Shown piece after piece: positions 18,938 through 28,613 of a DNA stretch of 64,000 nucleotides. Source of the stretch: Streptomyces rubrogriseus. Its GTDB lineage: Bacteria; Actinomycetota; Actinomycetes; Streptomycetales; Streptomycetaceae. The stretch lies in the NCBI RefSeq assembly GCF_027947575.1, contig NZ_CP116256.1, positions 2,108,001 through 2,172,000 on the forward strand. The letters are read 5' to 3'. Made by a program: the position numbers and the translations under genes. The first letter of the stretch is position 1, and every line of letters starts with the position of its first letter. Under the pieces are notes generated by a model. That model had not been told where the DNA came from. It saw only the letters and a list, made by a program, of their open reading frames with translations, and did not search any database.

Positions 18938-19723
18938 TTAGGCCGACGCCGGTGGGTAGAGGGATCGCGGCAGCTGGGATGCCGCCGCCGAGTCCAGGAG
19001 CCACAGGGTGCGGGCGCGGCCCCGGGCGCCCGCTGCCGGGGCCTGGATCTCGCCCGCGCCCGACAGGGCCATCGCCACCGCGTTCGCCTTGTCCTCGCCC
19101 GCCGCCAGCAGCCACACCTCACGGGCGGCGCGGATCGCGGGCAGGGTCAGGGAGATGCGGATGGGCGGCGGCTTGGGGGAGCCGTGGACGCCGATCACCG
19201 TGCGCTCCGTCTCCCGGACGCCCGGGTGCTCCGGGAAGAGCGACGCCACGTGGGTGTCCGGGCCGACGCCGAGGAGCAGGACGTCGAAGGACGGGACCGC
19301 GGCGTGGTTCTCCGGGACGGATGCCGTGGCCAGTTCCTGTGCGTAGGCCGCCGCTGCCGCCTCGACGTCCGAGCCGTAGGGGCCGTCGGAGGCCGCCATC
19401 GCGTGCACCCGCTTCGGGTCCAGCGGCACCGAGTCGAGGAGTGCCTGGTGCGCCTGGGTGACGTTGCGCTCCGGGTCGCCCTCCGGCAGGAACCGCTCGT
19501 CGCCCCACCACAGGTCGAGGCGGCTCCAGTCGATCGCGTCCCGGGCCGGGGAGCCGGCCAGCGCCGCGAGCAGGCCGTTGCCGTTGCGGCCGCCGGTGAG
19601 GACCACGGACGCGCTGCCCCGGGAGGCCTGCGCGTCCACGATCTTCGTGATCAGGCGGGCCGCCGCGGCCTCGGCCATCAGCTCCTTGTCACGGTGCACG
19701 ACCAGCTGCGGGGTCTCGCTCAT
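18938..19723 (-). CDS. pgl: 6-phosphogluconolactonase
   Basis: Hydrolyses 6-phosphogluconolactone made by Zwf, the second step of the oxidative pentose phosphate path. 261 aa, NagB/DevB fold. Visible motifs: VVLTGGRNGNGLL near residue 45, WWGDERFLP, GVGPDTHVASLFP and the C-terminal KPPPIRISLTLPAI segment. Start ATG 19723 overlaps the opcA stop (ATGA), so the genes are coupled. Last gene of tkt-tal-zwf-opcA-pgl; the dispersed repeat after its stop probably ends the operon. Confidence 0.96.
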   Translation of the reverse strand: MSETPQLVVHRDKELMAEAAAARLITKIVDAQASRGSASVVLTGGRNGNGLLAALAGSPARDAIDWSRLDLWWGDERFLPEGDPERNVTQAHQALLDSVPLDPKRVHAMAASDGPYGSDVEAAAAAYAQELATASVPENHAAVPSFDVLLLGVGPDTHVASLFPEHPGVRETERTVIGVHGSPKPPPIRISLTLPAIRAAREVWLLAAGEDKANAVAMALSGAGEIQAPAAGARGRARTLWLLDSAAASQLPRSLYPPASA

Positions 19724-20775
19724 TTCGCCGCCGCCTTCCTCACCGGTGTCTTCTCCCGCGCCGCGTCCTTCGCGGAAGCCTTCGCGACCGCCCCGACGGG
19801 AGCGGCGACCGCGAGGGCGTCGCCTTCGCCGGCCCGGTCTCCTTTGGCCGATTCGTTCAGCCGGTCCACGCCGTACCGCAGCGCCGAGGCGTACGTGTCG
19901 TCCGGGTCCAGGCGGCGCAGCTCCTCCGCGATCAGCTCGGCGGTCTCGCGGCGCTTGAGCGCGACCGCACGGGCCGGCTGGCCCTGGATGGAGAGGTTCG
20001 CCAGCGAACCGTCGGCCCGGTCCAGGACGACCGGACCGCAGTCGGTGTCCATGCGGACCGCGGTGAGACCCGGGCCGCCCGACACCGTGCGCCGCACCGG
20101 TACGCCCAGCCGGTCGGCGAGCCACATCGCGAGCAGCTCGCAGCTCGGGTTGAACTCCTCGCCCTCCACCTCGACGCCCTGCACCTCGCAGTCGACCTGG
20201 TCGAGCGCGGCCGCCAGCATGGAGCGCCACGGCGTGATGCGGGTCCACGACAGGTCGGTGTCGCCCGGTGCGTAGGCGTCGGCACGGGCCGCCAGCTCCC
20301 GTATCGGCTCCTCGCAGGCGTAGGTGTCGGTGACCCGGCGCTGGGCGAGGGCGCCCAGGGGGTCCTTCGCCGGGTCCAGCGGCGCGTTCACCGGCCACCA
20401 GACGACGACCGGCGCGTCCGGCAGCAGCAGCGGCAGGACCACCGACTGGGCGTGGTCGACGACGTCGCCGTACAGCCGCAGCACGATCGTCTCGCCGGTG
20501 CCCGCGTCGGCGCCGAGGCGCACCTCGGCGTCGAGCCGGGACCGGGTGCGGTCCCGGGGCGAGCGCGAGACCCGCTTGATGACGACGAGGGTGCGCGAGG
20601 GGTGCTCGTGAGCGGCGTCGCTCGCGGCCTTCAGCGCGTCGTAGGCGTTCTCCTCGTCGGTGACGATGACCAGGGTGAGCACCATGCCGATGGCCGGGGT
20701 GCCGATCGCCCGGCGGCCGAGCACCAGCGCCTTGTTGATCTTGCTGGCCGTGGTGTCCGTGAGGTCGGTCTTCAT
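19720..20775 (-). CDS. opcA: Glucose-6-phosphate dehydrogenase assembly protein OpcA
   Basis: OpcA binds and activates glucose-6-phosphate dehydrogenase in cyanobacteria and actinobacteria. 351 aa. The start ATG at 20775 overlaps the zwf stop (ATGA); the longer open frame upstream is read-through into zwf and is not used. Conserved segments include LVIVTDEEN, the PDAPVVVWWP core near residue 120, and GGPGLTAVRMDTDCGPVVL. An Ala/Lys-rich tail of about 40 residues has low complexity. Coupling on both sides fits a fixed ratio of Zwf, OpcA and Pgl. Confidence 0.96.
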   Translation of the reverse strand: MKTDLTDTTASKINKALVLGRRAIGTPAIGMVLTLVIVTDEENAYDALKAASDAAHEHPSRTLVVIKRVSRSPRDRTRSRLDAEVRLGADAGTGETIVLRLYGDVVDHAQSVVLPLLLPDAPVVVWWPVNAPLDPAKDPLGALAQRRVTDTYACEEPIRELAARADAYAPGDTDLSWTRITPWRSMLAAALDQVDCEVQGVEVEGEEFNPSCELLAMWLADRLGVPVRRTVSGGPGLTAVRMDTDCGPVVLDRADGSLANLSIQGQPARAVALKRRETAELIAEELRRLDPDDTYASALRYGVDRLNESAKGDRAGEGDALAVAAPVGAVAKASAKDAAREKTPVRKAAAK

Positions 20776-22295
20776 GGCCGGCGCCAGCTCCGTCCGTCTC
20801 GTTCCAGCATGTCGTCGGCCTCGACGGGCCCCCAGGTGCCGGCCGGGTACTGGGCCGGGGTGCCGTGCTCGTCCCAGTACTCCTCGATCGGGTCGAGGAT
20901 CTTCCAGGACAGCTCGACCTCCTCGGTACGCGGGAAGAGGTTGGCGTCGCCCAGCAGGACGTCCAGGATCAGGCGCTCGTACGCCTCCGGGCTGGACTCG
21001 GTGAAGGACTCGCCGTAGGCGAAGTCCATGGACACGTCCCGGATCTCCATCGACGTGCCCGGCACCTTGGAACCGAAGCGGACGGTGACGCCCTCGTCGG
21101 GCTGGACGCGGATGACGATCGCGTTCGAGCCGAGTTCCTCGGTGGCCGTCGTGTCGAAGGGGGAGTGCGGGGCCCGCTGGAAGACCACCGCGATCTCGGT
21201 GACCCGGCGGCCCAGGCGCTTGCCGGTGCGCAGGTAGAAGGGGACGCCCGCCCAGCGGCGGTTGTCGATGCCGACCTTGATGGCGGCGTAGGTGTCGGTC
21301 TTCGACCTGGGGTCGATGCCGTCCTCTTCGAGGTAGCCGACGGCCTTGGCGCCGCCCTGCCACCCCGCCGCGTACTGGCCGCGCACGGTGTCCCGGCCCA
21401 GGTCCTTGGGGAGGCGGACCGCGCCGAGCACCTTGGTCTTCTCCGCCGCCAGCGCGTCCGCGTCGAAGGAGGCGGGCTCCTCCATGGCGGTCAGCGCGAG
21501 CAGCTGGAGCAGGTGGTTCTGGATGACGTCACGCGCCGCGCCGATGCCGTCGTAGTAGCCGGCCCGGCCGCCGATGCCGATGTCCTCGGCCATGGTGATC
21601 TGGATGTGGTCGACGTAGGACCGGTTCCAGATCGGCTCGAACATCGTGTTGGCGAAGCGCAGCGCCAGGATGTTCTGGACGGTCTCCTTGCCCAGGTAGT
21701 GGTCGATGCGGAAGACCTGGTCGGAGCCGAAGACCTCGTGGACGATCGCGTTCAGCTCCTCGGCCGACTTCAGGTCGTGGCCGAAGGGCTTCTCGATCAC
21801 CGCCCGCCGCCAGGAGCCGCTCGACTGGTCCGCCAGTCCGTGCTTCTTGAGCTGCTGGATGACCACCGGGAAGGACTTCGGCGGCACCGACAGGTAGAAG
21901 GCGAAGTTGCCGCCCGTGCCCTGTGCCTTGTCCAGCTCCTCGATGGTGCCGCGCAGCCGCTCGAAGGCGTCGTCGTCGTCGAAGGTGCCCTGGACGAAGC
22001 GCATCCCCTGGATCAGCTGCTGCCAGACCTCCTCGCGGAACGGGGTGCGGGAGTGCTCCTTGACGGCGTCGTGCACGACCTGGGCGAAGTCCTCGTGCTC
22101 CCAGTCGCGGCGGGCGAACCCGACGAGCGAGAAGCCCGGCGGCAGCAGACCCCGGTTGGCGAGGTCGTACACGGCGGGCATGAGCTTCTTGCGGGACAGA
22201 TCGCCGGTGACGCCGAAGATGACCAGACCCGACGGCCCCGCGATGCGCGGGAGCCGTCGGTCTGCGGGGTCACGCAGCGGGTTGCTGCTCGACAA
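20772..22295 (-). CDS. zwf: Glucose-6-phosphate 1-dehydrogenase
   Basis: Oxidises glucose 6-phosphate and yields NADPH. 507 aa, normal. The TTG start at 22295 follows GAAGGGC and gives MSSSNPLRDP before the Rossmann motif FGVTGDLSRKKLMP (about residues 27-40). The active-site motif RIDHYLGKE is near residue 200. Only 3 bases separate it from tal. TTG initiation in the middle of an operon with tight spacing suggests coupling to tal translation. Partner of OpcA and Pgl. Confidence 0.98.
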   Translation of the reverse strand: MSSSNPLRDPADRRLPRIAGPSGLVIFGVTGDLSRKKLMPAVYDLANRGLLPPGFSLVGFARRDWEHEDFAQVVHDAVKEHSRTPFREEVWQQLIQGMRFVQGTFDDDDAFERLRGTIEELDKAQGTGGNFAFYLSVPPKSFPVVIQQLKKHGLADQSSGSWRRAVIEKPFGHDLKSAEELNAIVHEVFGSDQVFRIDHYLGKETVQNILALRFANTMFEPIWNRSYVDHIQITMAEDIGIGGRAGYYDGIGAARDVIQNHLLQLLALTAMEEPASFDADALAAEKTKVLGAVRLPKDLGRDTVRGQYAAGWQGGAKAVGYLEEDGIDPRSKTDTYAAIKVGIDNRRWAGVPFYLRTGKRLGRRVTEIAVVFQRAPHSPFDTTATEELGSNAIVIRVQPDEGVTVRFGSKVPGTSMEIRDVSMDFAYGESFTESSPEAYERLILDVLLGDANLFPRTEEVELSWKILDPIEEYWDEHGTPAQYPAGTWGPVEADDMLERDGRSWRRP

Positions 22296-22298
22296 TTC

Positions 22299-23417
22299 TC
22301 AGCCCTTCGAGGGAGCGAGGCGCTTGAGCTCCGCCTCCGTGGACTTCAGCAGGTCGTTCCAGGCGTCCTCGAACTTGTCGACGCCTTCCTTCTCCAGGAG
22401 CTGGACCACCTCGTCGTAGGAGATCCCGAGCTTCTCGACCGCGTCGAGGTCGGCACGGGCCTGCTCGTACGTCCCGGAGACGGCGTCCCCGGTGATCTCG
22501 CCGTGGTCCTCGGTGGCGAACAGGGTCGCCTCCGGCATGGTGTTCACCGTGTTGGGTGCCACCAGGTCGGTGACGTACATGGTGTCGCTGTACGCCTTGT
22601 CCTTCACACCGGTCGACGCCCACAGCGGACGCTGCTTGTTGGCGCCGGCCTTCTCCAGGGCGGCCCAGCGGTCGGTGCCGAAGACCTCCTCGTACGCCTG
22701 GTAGGCGAGGCGCGCGTTGGCGACGGCGGCCTTGCCGCGCAGGGCCTTGGCCTCGTCGGTGCCGAGCGCGTCGATCCGCTTGTCGATCTCGGTGTCCACG
22801 CGGGACACGAAGAAGGACGCCACCGAGTGGATCTGCGAGAGGTCCAGGCCGCGCTCCTTGGCCTTCTCCAGGCCGGTCAGGAAGGCGTCCATGACCTTGC
22901 GGTAGCGCTCCAGGGAGAAGATCAGCGTGACGTTGACGCTGATGCCCAGACCGATGGTCTCGGCGATCGCCGGGATACCCGCCTCGGTGGCAGGGATCTT
23001 GATCAGCGTGTTGGGCCGGTCCACCAGCCAGGCCAGCTGCTTGGCCTCGGCGACCGTCGCCCGGGTGTTGTGCGCCAGGCGCGGGTCGACCTCGATGGAG
23101 ACCCGGCCGTCCTTGCCGCCGGTGTTGTCGAACACCGGACGCAGGATGTCGGCGGCGTCCCGGACGTCCGCCGTGGTGATCATACGGATGGCCTCTTCGA
23201 CCGTGACCTCGCGGGCGGCGAGGTCGGTGAGCTGCGTGTCGTAGCCGTCGCCCTGCGAGATCGCCTTCTGGAAGATCGACGGGTTGGTGGTGACGCCCAC
23301 GACGTGCTGCTGGTCGATCAGCTCGGCGAGGTTGCCGGACGTGATCCGCTTGCGCGACAGGTCGTCCAGCCAGATCGCGACGCCTTCGTCGGAGAGGCGC
23401 TTGAGTGCGTCTGTCAT
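22299..23417 (-). CDS. tal: Transaldolase
   Basis: Moves a dihydroxyacetone unit between sugar phosphates in the non-oxidative pentose phosphate path. 372 aa, the long form usual in actinobacteria. ATG start 23417 with AGGAG 11 bases upstream. Motifs: [13 protein letters not shown] at residues 40-52, and [12 protein letters not shown] with the Schiff-base lysine. Lies 37 bases after tkt and 3 bases before zwf in the same direction. Confidence 0.97.
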   Translation of the reverse strand: MTDALKRLSDEGVAIWLDDLSRKRITSGNLAELIDQQHVVGVTTNPSIFQKAISQGDGYDTQLTDLAAREVTVEEAIRMITTADVRDAADILRPVFDNTGGKDGRVSIEVDPRLAHNTRATVAEAKQLAWLVDRPNTLIKIPATEAGIPAIAETIGLGISVNVTLIFSLERYRKVMDAFLTGLEKAKERGLDLSQIHSVASFFVSRVDTEIDKRIDALGTDEAKALRGKAAVANARLAYQAYEEVFGTDRWAALEKAGANKQRPLWASTGVKDKAYSDTMYVTDLVAPNTVNTMPEATLFATEDHGEITGDAVSGTYEQARADLDAVEKLGISYDEVVQLLEKEGVDKFEDAWNDLLKSTEAELKRLAPSKG

Positions 23418-23454
23418 GGAAATTGCATCTCCTACTACGAGTCGTATATGAGCG

Positions 23455-25542
23455 TCAGCGCTGGGCAGCGGCCAGGGATTCCCGCGCGGCGGAGGCCACG
23501 TTCTCGGCGGTGAAGCCGAACTCCTTGAAGAGCACCTTGGCGTCCGCCGAGGCACCGAAGTGCTCCAGGGAGACGATGCGGCCGGCGTCTCCCACGTACT
23601 TGTGCCAGGTCAGGCCGATTCCGGCCTCGACCGCGACCCGGGCCTTCACGGACGGGGGCAGGACGCTGTCCCGGTACCCCTGGTCCTGCTGCTCGAACCA
23701 CTCCACGGACGGCATGGACACCACACGGGTCGGCACGCCGTCGGCCTGGAGCGCCTCACGCGCCTCGACGGCCACGTGCACCTCGGAACCGGTGGCGATG
23801 AGCACGACCTCGGCGTCGCCGCCCTCCGCCTCGAACAGCACGTAGCCGCCCTTGGCCGCGTCCTCGTTCGGCTCGTACGTCGGCACGCCCTGACGGGTCA
23901 GCGCCAGACCGTGCGGCTGGCCCTTGCCGAACTCCTTCGTCCAGCGGCGCAGGATCTCCCGCCAGGCGATCGCCGTCTCGTTGGCGTCGGCCGGGCGGAC
24001 CACGTTCAGACCCGGGATGGCGCGCAGCGAGGCCAGGTGCTCGACCGGCTGGTGGGTCGGGCCGTCCTCGCCCAGACCGATGGAGTCGTGCGTCCACACG
24101 TACGTCACCGGCAGGTGCATCAGCGCGGACAGCCGTACCGCGTTGCGCATGTAGTCGGAGAAGACCAGGAACGTTCCGCCGTAGATGCGGGTGTTCCCGT
24201 GCAGCGCGATGCCGTTCATCTCCGCGGCCATCGCGTGCTCGCGGATGCCGAAGTGGATGGTGCGGCCGTACGGGTCGGCCTCCGGCAGCGGGTTGCCCGC
24301 GGGGAGGAAGGACGACGTCTTGTCGATCGTCGTGTTGTTCGAGCCCGCGAGGTCGGCCGAGCCGCCCCACAGCTCCGGGATCACCGCGCCGAGCGCCTGG
24401 AGCACCTTGCCGGACGCGGCGCGGGTCGCCAGGCCCTTGCCCGCCTCGAAGACCGGGATCTTCTCCTCCCAGCCCGCCGGCAGCTCACCCTTGGCCACGC
24501 GGTCGTACTCGGCGGCGCGCTCGGGGTTGTTGTCCCGCCACTGCTGGAAGGACTTCTCCCACACCGCGCGGGCGGCCTGGCCCTTCTCCAGCGCCTTGCG
24601 GGTGTGCCCGATGACCTCGTCGGAGACCTCGAAGGACTTCTCCGGGTCGAAGCCCAGGACCCGCTTGGTCGCCGCGACCTCGTCGTCGCCGAGCGCCGAG
24701 CCGTGCGCGGCCTCGGTGTTCTGCGCGTTCGGGGCGGGCCAGGCGATGATCGAGCGCATCGCGATGAAGGAGGGGCGGTCGGTGACCTTCTTGGCCTCCT
24801 CGATCGCGTCGTAGATCGCGTTCGGGTCCAGGTCGCCGTCCGGCTTCGGCGCGACCCGCTGGACGTGCCAGCCGTACGCCTCGTACCGCTTGCAGGTGTC
24901 CTCGGAGACGGCCGTCTCGGTGTCGCCCTCGATGGAGATGTGGTTGTCGTCCCACAGCAGCACCAGGTTGCCGAGCTTCTGGTGACCGGCCGTCGAGGAC
25001 GCCTCGGCGGAGATGCCCTCCTGGAGGCAGCCGTCACCGGCGATGCAGTAGACGAAGTGGTCGAACGGGGACTCGCCCTCGGCGGCCTCCGGGTCGAACA
25101 GGCCGCGCTCGTAGCGGGCGGCCATCGCCATGCCCACCGCGTTGGCGACACCCTGGCCCAGCGGGCCGGTCGTGGTCTCCACGCCCGTGGTGTGGCCGTA
25201 CTCCGGGTGGCCGGGGGTCTTGGAGCCCCAGGTGCGGAAGGACTCCAGGTCCGCCAGCTCCAGGCCGAAGCCGGCCAGGTACAGCTGGGTGTAGAGGGTC
25301 AGGGACGAGTGACCCGCGGACAGCACGAAACGGTCGCGCCCGACCCAGTTCGCGTCGGCGGGGTCGTGCCGCATCACCTTCTGGAAGAGGGTGTAGGCGG
25401 CGGGCGCCAGGCTCATCGCCGTACCCGGATGGCCGTTGCCAACCTTCTGTACGGCATCGGCGGCCAGGACGCGGGCGGTGTCCACGGCCCGCTGGTCCAG
25501 TTCGGTCCACTCGAGGTCTGTGGTGGTCGGCTTGGTGCTCAC
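23455..25542 (-). CDS. tkt: Transketolase
   Basis: Thiamine diphosphate enzyme transferring two-carbon units in the pentose phosphate path. 695 aa, full length. N-terminal domain: [25 protein letters not shown] and the cofactor motif GDGCLQEG near residue 170. Middle domain: [13 protein letters not shown] with the conserved Glu, then [19 protein letters not shown] start at 25542, with GAGGAG 12 bases before it. First gene of the five-gene operon, so its promoter in the divergent region to ctaB should drive all of them. Confidence 0.98.
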   Translation of the reverse strand: MSTKPTTTDLEWTELDQRAVDTARVLAADAVQKVGNGHPGTAMSLAPAAYTLFQKVMRHDPADANWVGRDRFVLSAGHSSLTLYTQLYLAGFGLELADLESFRTWGSKTPGHPEYGHTTGVETTTGPLGQGVANAVGMAMAARYERGLFDPEAAEGESPFDHFVYCIAGDGCLQEGISAEASSTAGHQKLGNLVLLWDDNHISIEGDTETAVSEDTCKRYEAYGWHVQRVAPKPDGDLDPNAIYDAIEEAKKVTDRPSFIAMRSIIAWPAPNAQNTEAAHGSALGDDEVAATKRVLGFDPEKSFEVSDEVIGHTRKALEKGQAARAVWEKSFQQWRDNNPERAAEYDRVAKGELPAGWEEKIPVFEAGKGLATRAASGKVLQALGAVIPELWGGSADLAGSNNTTIDKTSSFLPAGNPLPEADPYGRTIHFGIREHAMAAEMNGIALHGNTRIYGGTFLVFSDYMRNAVRLSALMHLPVTYVWTHDSIGLGEDGPTHQPVEHLASLRAIPGLNVVRPADANETAIAWREILRRWTKEFGKGQPHGLALTRQGVPTYEPNEDAAKGGYVLFEAEGGDAEVVLIATGSEVHVAVEAREALQADGVPTRVVSMPSVEWFEQQDQGYRDSVLPPSVKARVAVEAGIGLTWHKYVGDAGRIVSLEHFGASADAKVLFKEFGFTAENVASAARESLAAAQR

Positions 25543-25918
25543 CCTGAGTCAGGGCTCCTCTCCACATGTCGGTTGCCGGTGCACGAGTGCACCGGCTGCC
25601 GGCGCGTCCGTGAGTCGGCCGGCCATGGCCGAGCCTACCCCCGTAAGTACGTGCGTTTTTCCGATGGAAACCAGACTGCCGGGACTCTTGTGCATCCGCC
25701 TGTCGACTGGGCGAAACCGCATTCGGCAAGTGAATACGGAGCCGCTCATCTGACTGCTCAATCGACTCTCCGAACGCACGTCGGAGCGCCCTCGCCAACA
25801 CGAGCCCACCCCCGCGAAGGCCGAGGTATGGGCAACGTCTAAAGTGGCGTGGTACGCGCGAGCCTTTACCGCCACTTCACACGGTCGGGCTTGCTGGGAG
25901 TCTCTGTCAGGGGTGTGC
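25543..25918. other. 376-bp divergent control region between tkt and ctaB
   Basis: No gene is seen. It must hold promoters for both directions. Candidates are TAAAGT (25840-25845) toward ctaB and, on the minus strand, TAGGCT (25632-25637) toward tkt; neither has a good -35. A 13-bp palindrome CCCTGAGTCAGGG (25542-25554) touches the tkt start codon. The middle, about 25640-25790, is less GC-rich than its surroundings. Confidence 0.5.
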
Positions 25919-26866
25919 GTGACGGCCGTTGAATCCCGTCCTGCGGGGGTTATCGGGACGAGCCAGAGCCCGAGTCACCGGCCGTTCGGGGCCCGTGTCA
26001 AGGCGTTCGTGGCGCTGACCAAGCCGCGGATCATCGAGCTTCTGCTAATCACCACCGTTCCGGTGATGTTCCTCGCCGAACAGGGTGTTCCGAATCTGAA
26101 GCTGGTGCTGCTGACCTGCGTCGGCGGTTATCTGTCGGCCGGCGGCGCCAACGCGCTGAACATGTACATCGACCGCGACATCGACGCGCTGATGGACCGG
26201 ACCTCGCAGCGCCCCCTGGTGACCGGCATGGTCAGCCCGGTGGAATGCCTCGTCTTCGGCATCACCCTGGCGATCGTCTCGACGCTGCTGTTCGGCTTCA
26301 CGGTCAACTGGCTGTCGGCCTGGCTCTCGCTCGGCGCCCTCCTCTTCTACGTCGTCGTCTACACGATGATCCTCAAGCGCCGTACCTCGCAGAACATCGT
26401 CTGGGGCGGCATCGCGGGCTGTCTGCCGGTGCTCATCGGCTGGTCGGCCGTGACCAACTCGATGTCCTGGGCGCCGGTCATCCTCTTCGGGGTGATGTTC
26501 TTCTGGACGCCGCCGCACTACTGGCCGCTGTCCATGAAGGTCAAGGAGGACTACGCGCGCGTCGGCGTGCCGATGCTCCCGGTGATCGCCTCCAACAAGG
26601 TCGTCGCCCGGCAGATCGTCATCTACAGCTGGGTGATGGTCGTGGTGTCGCTGCTGCTGCAGCCGCTCGGCTACACCGGCTGGTTCTACACGGCGGTGGC
26701 CCTGGCCGCCGGCGGCATGTGGCTGTGGGAGGCGCACGGGCTGCAGAACCGCGCCAAGGCCGAGGTGACGGGCGGCAAGCTCAAGGAGATGCGGCTGTTC
26801 CACTGGTCCATCACCTACGTGTCGGTGCTGTTCCTGGCGATCGCGGTGGACCCCTTCCTGCGCTGA
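25919..26866 (+). CDS. ctaB: Protoheme IX farnesyltransferase (heme O synthase)
   Basis: Integral membrane prenyltransferase turning heme B into heme O for cytochrome oxidase. 315 aa from GTG 25919, chosen because AGGGG lies 5 bases before it; a GTG at 25913 is an alternative. UbiA-fold motifs: [14 protein letters not shown] (first Asp-rich site, about residue 80) and [15 protein letters not shown] (second). About eight to nine membrane helices. The heme A synthase gene ctaA lies 2.5 kb downstream on the other strand and works on its product. Confidence 0.95.
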   Translation: MTAVESRPAGVIGTSQSPSHRPFGARVKAFVALTKPRIIELLLITTVPVMFLAEQGVPNLKLVLLTCVGGYLSAGGANALNMYIDRDIDALMDRTSQRPLVTGMVSPVECLVFGITLAIVSTLLFGFTVNWLSAWLSLGALLFYVVVYTMILKRRTSQNIVWGGIAGCLPVLIGWSAVTNSMSWAPVILFGVMFFWTPPHYWPLSMKVKEDYARVGVPMLPVIASNKVVARQIVIYSWVMVVVSLLLQPLGYTGWFYTAVALAAGGMWLWEAHGLQNRAKAEVTGGKLKEMRLFHWSITYVSVLFLAIAVDPFLR

Positions 26867-26887
26867 GCGCTGCTCGTGGAGCCGTCC

Positions 26888-26929
26888 GACGGGCGGGGCG
26901 CGTGGTCAAGGCCACGCACCCCGCCCGTC
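26888..26929 (+). terminator. 18-bp hairpin terminator after ctaB
   Basis: Arms 26888-26905 and 26912-26929 pair over 18 positions with one mismatch and a 6-base loop, starting 22 bases after the stop. Confidence 0.8.
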
Positions 26930-26963
26930 GCCGTTTGATCTACCCGTCGGTAGCATCCTGGTC

Positions 26964-27332
26964 ATGGCAGACACGCAGCAGGTGGACACGGAGCAGTCCG
27001 GCGCGAAGCGCGGCTGGGCCGACCGGTGGGACGCGTACGAGGTGACCCGGACGGCCGGGCGGATCGAAGCCTTCGCCAAGGCCCACGGCGGCGCCGAGGC
27101 CCAGGTGGCCCACCTCGGCGAGCGCGGCGCCCGGATCGTCCTCGTCGGTGCGGACGGCGCCTGGGGCGACCTGGTCGCGCGCACCCACGAGCGGGCGCGC
27201 AAGGCGGTGGAGAAGTCCGGGATCACCGTCCACGAGGACTTCGACGGCGAGTTCGCGGCCAAGGTCACCACGGGCCGCTACGAGTGGTCGCGCATGGCCG
27301 GCATCCAGGTCGGGGGCCCGAGCAACACCTGA
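26964..27332 (+). CDS. Conserved hypothetical protein, 122 aa
   Basis: No family recognised. Small soluble protein without signal or membrane segment. It starts with a polar tail (ADTQQVDTEQSG), then RWDAYEVTRTAGRIEAFAKAHG and ARIVLVGADGAWGDLVARTH, which looks like a compact alpha/beta fold. The ATG is 35 bases after the ctaB terminator. Codon use (GC-rich third positions) and position support a real gene. It lies upstream of a repeat-rich spacer and an amidohydrolase; a functional link is not evident. Confidence 0.75.
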   Translation: MADTQQVDTEQSGAKRGWADRWDAYEVTRTAGRIEAFAKAHGGAEAQVAHLGERGARIVLVGADGAWGDLVARTHERARKAVEKSGITVHEDFDGEFAAKVTTGRYEWSRMAGIQVGGPSNT

Positions 27333-27363
27333 GGGCGGGTTCACCCGTTAGGACCGTAGGAAG

Positions 27364-27427
27364 CCGCGAGGCACGCGGACCGCGAGTCGTGCGGGCCGCG
27401 AGGCACACGAGCCGCGCGGCACACGGT
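27364..27427. repeat. Four 16-bp tandem repeats before the amidohydrolase gene
   Basis: Units start at 27364, 27380, 27396 and 27412; all begin CCGCG and follow the pattern CCGCGAGGCACRCGG. They differ at several positions, so the array is not new. It ends 20 bases before the amidohydrolase start. Confidence 0.85.
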
Positions 27428-27446
27428 CCCAGCGCGGGGAGCCCGG

Positions 27447-28553
27447 ATGATCGAAACGCCGTCCCTGGTGGACCAGTACTGCCACGGCGTCCTGAGAACG
27501 GAGCTGGGCCTCGGCACCTTCGAGGCCCAGCTGGCCCGCACCGAGGGCCCGCCCGCACCGGGCACCACCCTCTTCGACACCCAGACCGGCTTCGCGGTAC
27601 GCCGCTGGTGCCCGCCCCTGCTCGGTCTGGAACCGCACTGCCCGCCCGCCCGCTACCTGGCCCGGCGCCGCGAACTGGGCGTCATGGAGGCCGACCGCAG
27701 GCTGCTGCGCGGCAGCGGCATCACCACCTACCTGGTCGACGCGGGACTGCCCGGAGACCTCACCGGACCGACCGAGATGGCCACGGCCGCGGACGCGGAC
27801 ACGCGCGAGATCGTGCGCCTGGAGCTGCTCGCCGAGCAGGTCGCCGACACCTCGGGCACCGTCGAGTCCTTCCTCGCCAACCTCGCCGAGGCCGTGCACG
27901 GCGCCGCCGCGAACGCGGTCGCGTTCACCTCGGTCGCCGGGGTGCGGCACGGCCTGGCCCTCGCCCCGGAGCCGCCGGGCCCCGGCGAGGTGCGCGGGGC
28001 CGCCGCCCGCTGGCTCACCGGGCGCGAGGTCGGTGGGGAGCTGAGCGACCCCGTACTGCTGCGCCACCTGCTGTGGATCGCCGTCGCCTCCGGCCTGCCG
28101 CTCCAGCTGCACGCCGGCCTCGGCGAACCGGGCCTGCGCATCGACCGCACCGACCCGGTCCTGCTCACCGACTTCGTGCGGACCACCGCCGGACTCGGCA
28201 CCGACCTAATCCTGCTGCACGGCTACCCGTACCACCGCCACGCCGCCCACCTGGCCGGCGTCTTCCCGCACGTCTACGCCGACTCGGGCGCCGCCCTGGT
28301 GCGCACCGGCGCCCGGGCCGCGACGGTCCTCGCGGAGATCCTGGAGCTGGCCCCCTTCGGCAAGATCCTGTTCTCCAGCGGCGCCCAGGGCCTGCCCGAA
28401 CTGCACGTGGTCGCCGCCCGGCTCTTCCGCGAGGCCCTCGGGCGGGTGCTGGGCGCCTGGGTGGCCGAGGGCGCGTGGTCGCTCGGGGACGCCCAGCGGG
28501 TGGCGGCGATGATCGCCTCGGGGAACGCGGGGCGGGTGTACGGACTGGAGTGA
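27447..28553 (+). CDS. Amidohydrolase family protein (metal-dependent hydrolase)
   Basis: 368 aa, ATG start. TIM-barrel amidohydrolase of the kind related to the N-terminal half of FluG. It begins PSLVDQYCHGVL (His of the first metal site), then has LPLQLHAGLGEP, LILLHGYPYHRHAAHLAG, VYADSGAA and ILFSSGAQGLPE, the order of metal and catalytic residues in the Amidohydro_2 group. The substrate is unknown; family members act on gamma-glutamyl compounds or cyclic amides. Its last codons (RVYGLE) lie in a 21-bp tandem repeat that runs on into the spacer. It probably shares a transcript with the next gene. Confidence 0.85.
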   Translation: MIETPSLVDQYCHGVLRTELGLGTFEAQLARTEGPPAPGTTLFDTQTGFAVRRWCPPLLGLEPHCPPARYLARRRELGVMEADRRLLRGSGITTYLVDAGLPGDLTGPTEMATAADADTREIVRLELLAEQVADTSGTVESFLANLAEAVHGAAANAVAFTSVAGVRHGLALAPEPPGPGEVRGAAARWLTGREVGGELSDPVLLRHLLWIAVASGLPLQLHAGLGEPGLRIDRTDPVLLTDFVRTTAGLGTDLILLHGYPYHRHAAHLAGVFPHVYADSGAALVRTGARAATVLAEILELAPFGKILFSSGAQGLPELHVVAARLFREALGRVLGAWVAEGAWSLGDAQRVAAMIASGNAGRVYGLE

Positions 28554-28595
28554 CGGGTGTACGGGCTTGAGGGACGGGTGTACACACCGGAGGGA
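28533..28595 (+). repeat. Three 21-bp repeats spanning the amidohydrolase stop
   Basis: Units 28533-28553, 28554-28574 and 28575-28595 all start CGGGTGTAC. The first encodes the C-terminus RVYGLE and the TGA stop. The next two continue in the same frame as RVYGLEG and RVYTPEG but with GGA in place of TGA. Confidence 0.9.
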
Positions 28596-28613
28596 TTCGT
28601 CGACACTGGGCGG

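Noticed and set aside
25542..25554. CCCTGAGTCAGGG palindrome at the tkt start as an operator
   Set aside because: It is perfect but short, includes start-codon bases, and has no second copy or known regulator; kept only as a note in the control-region entry.
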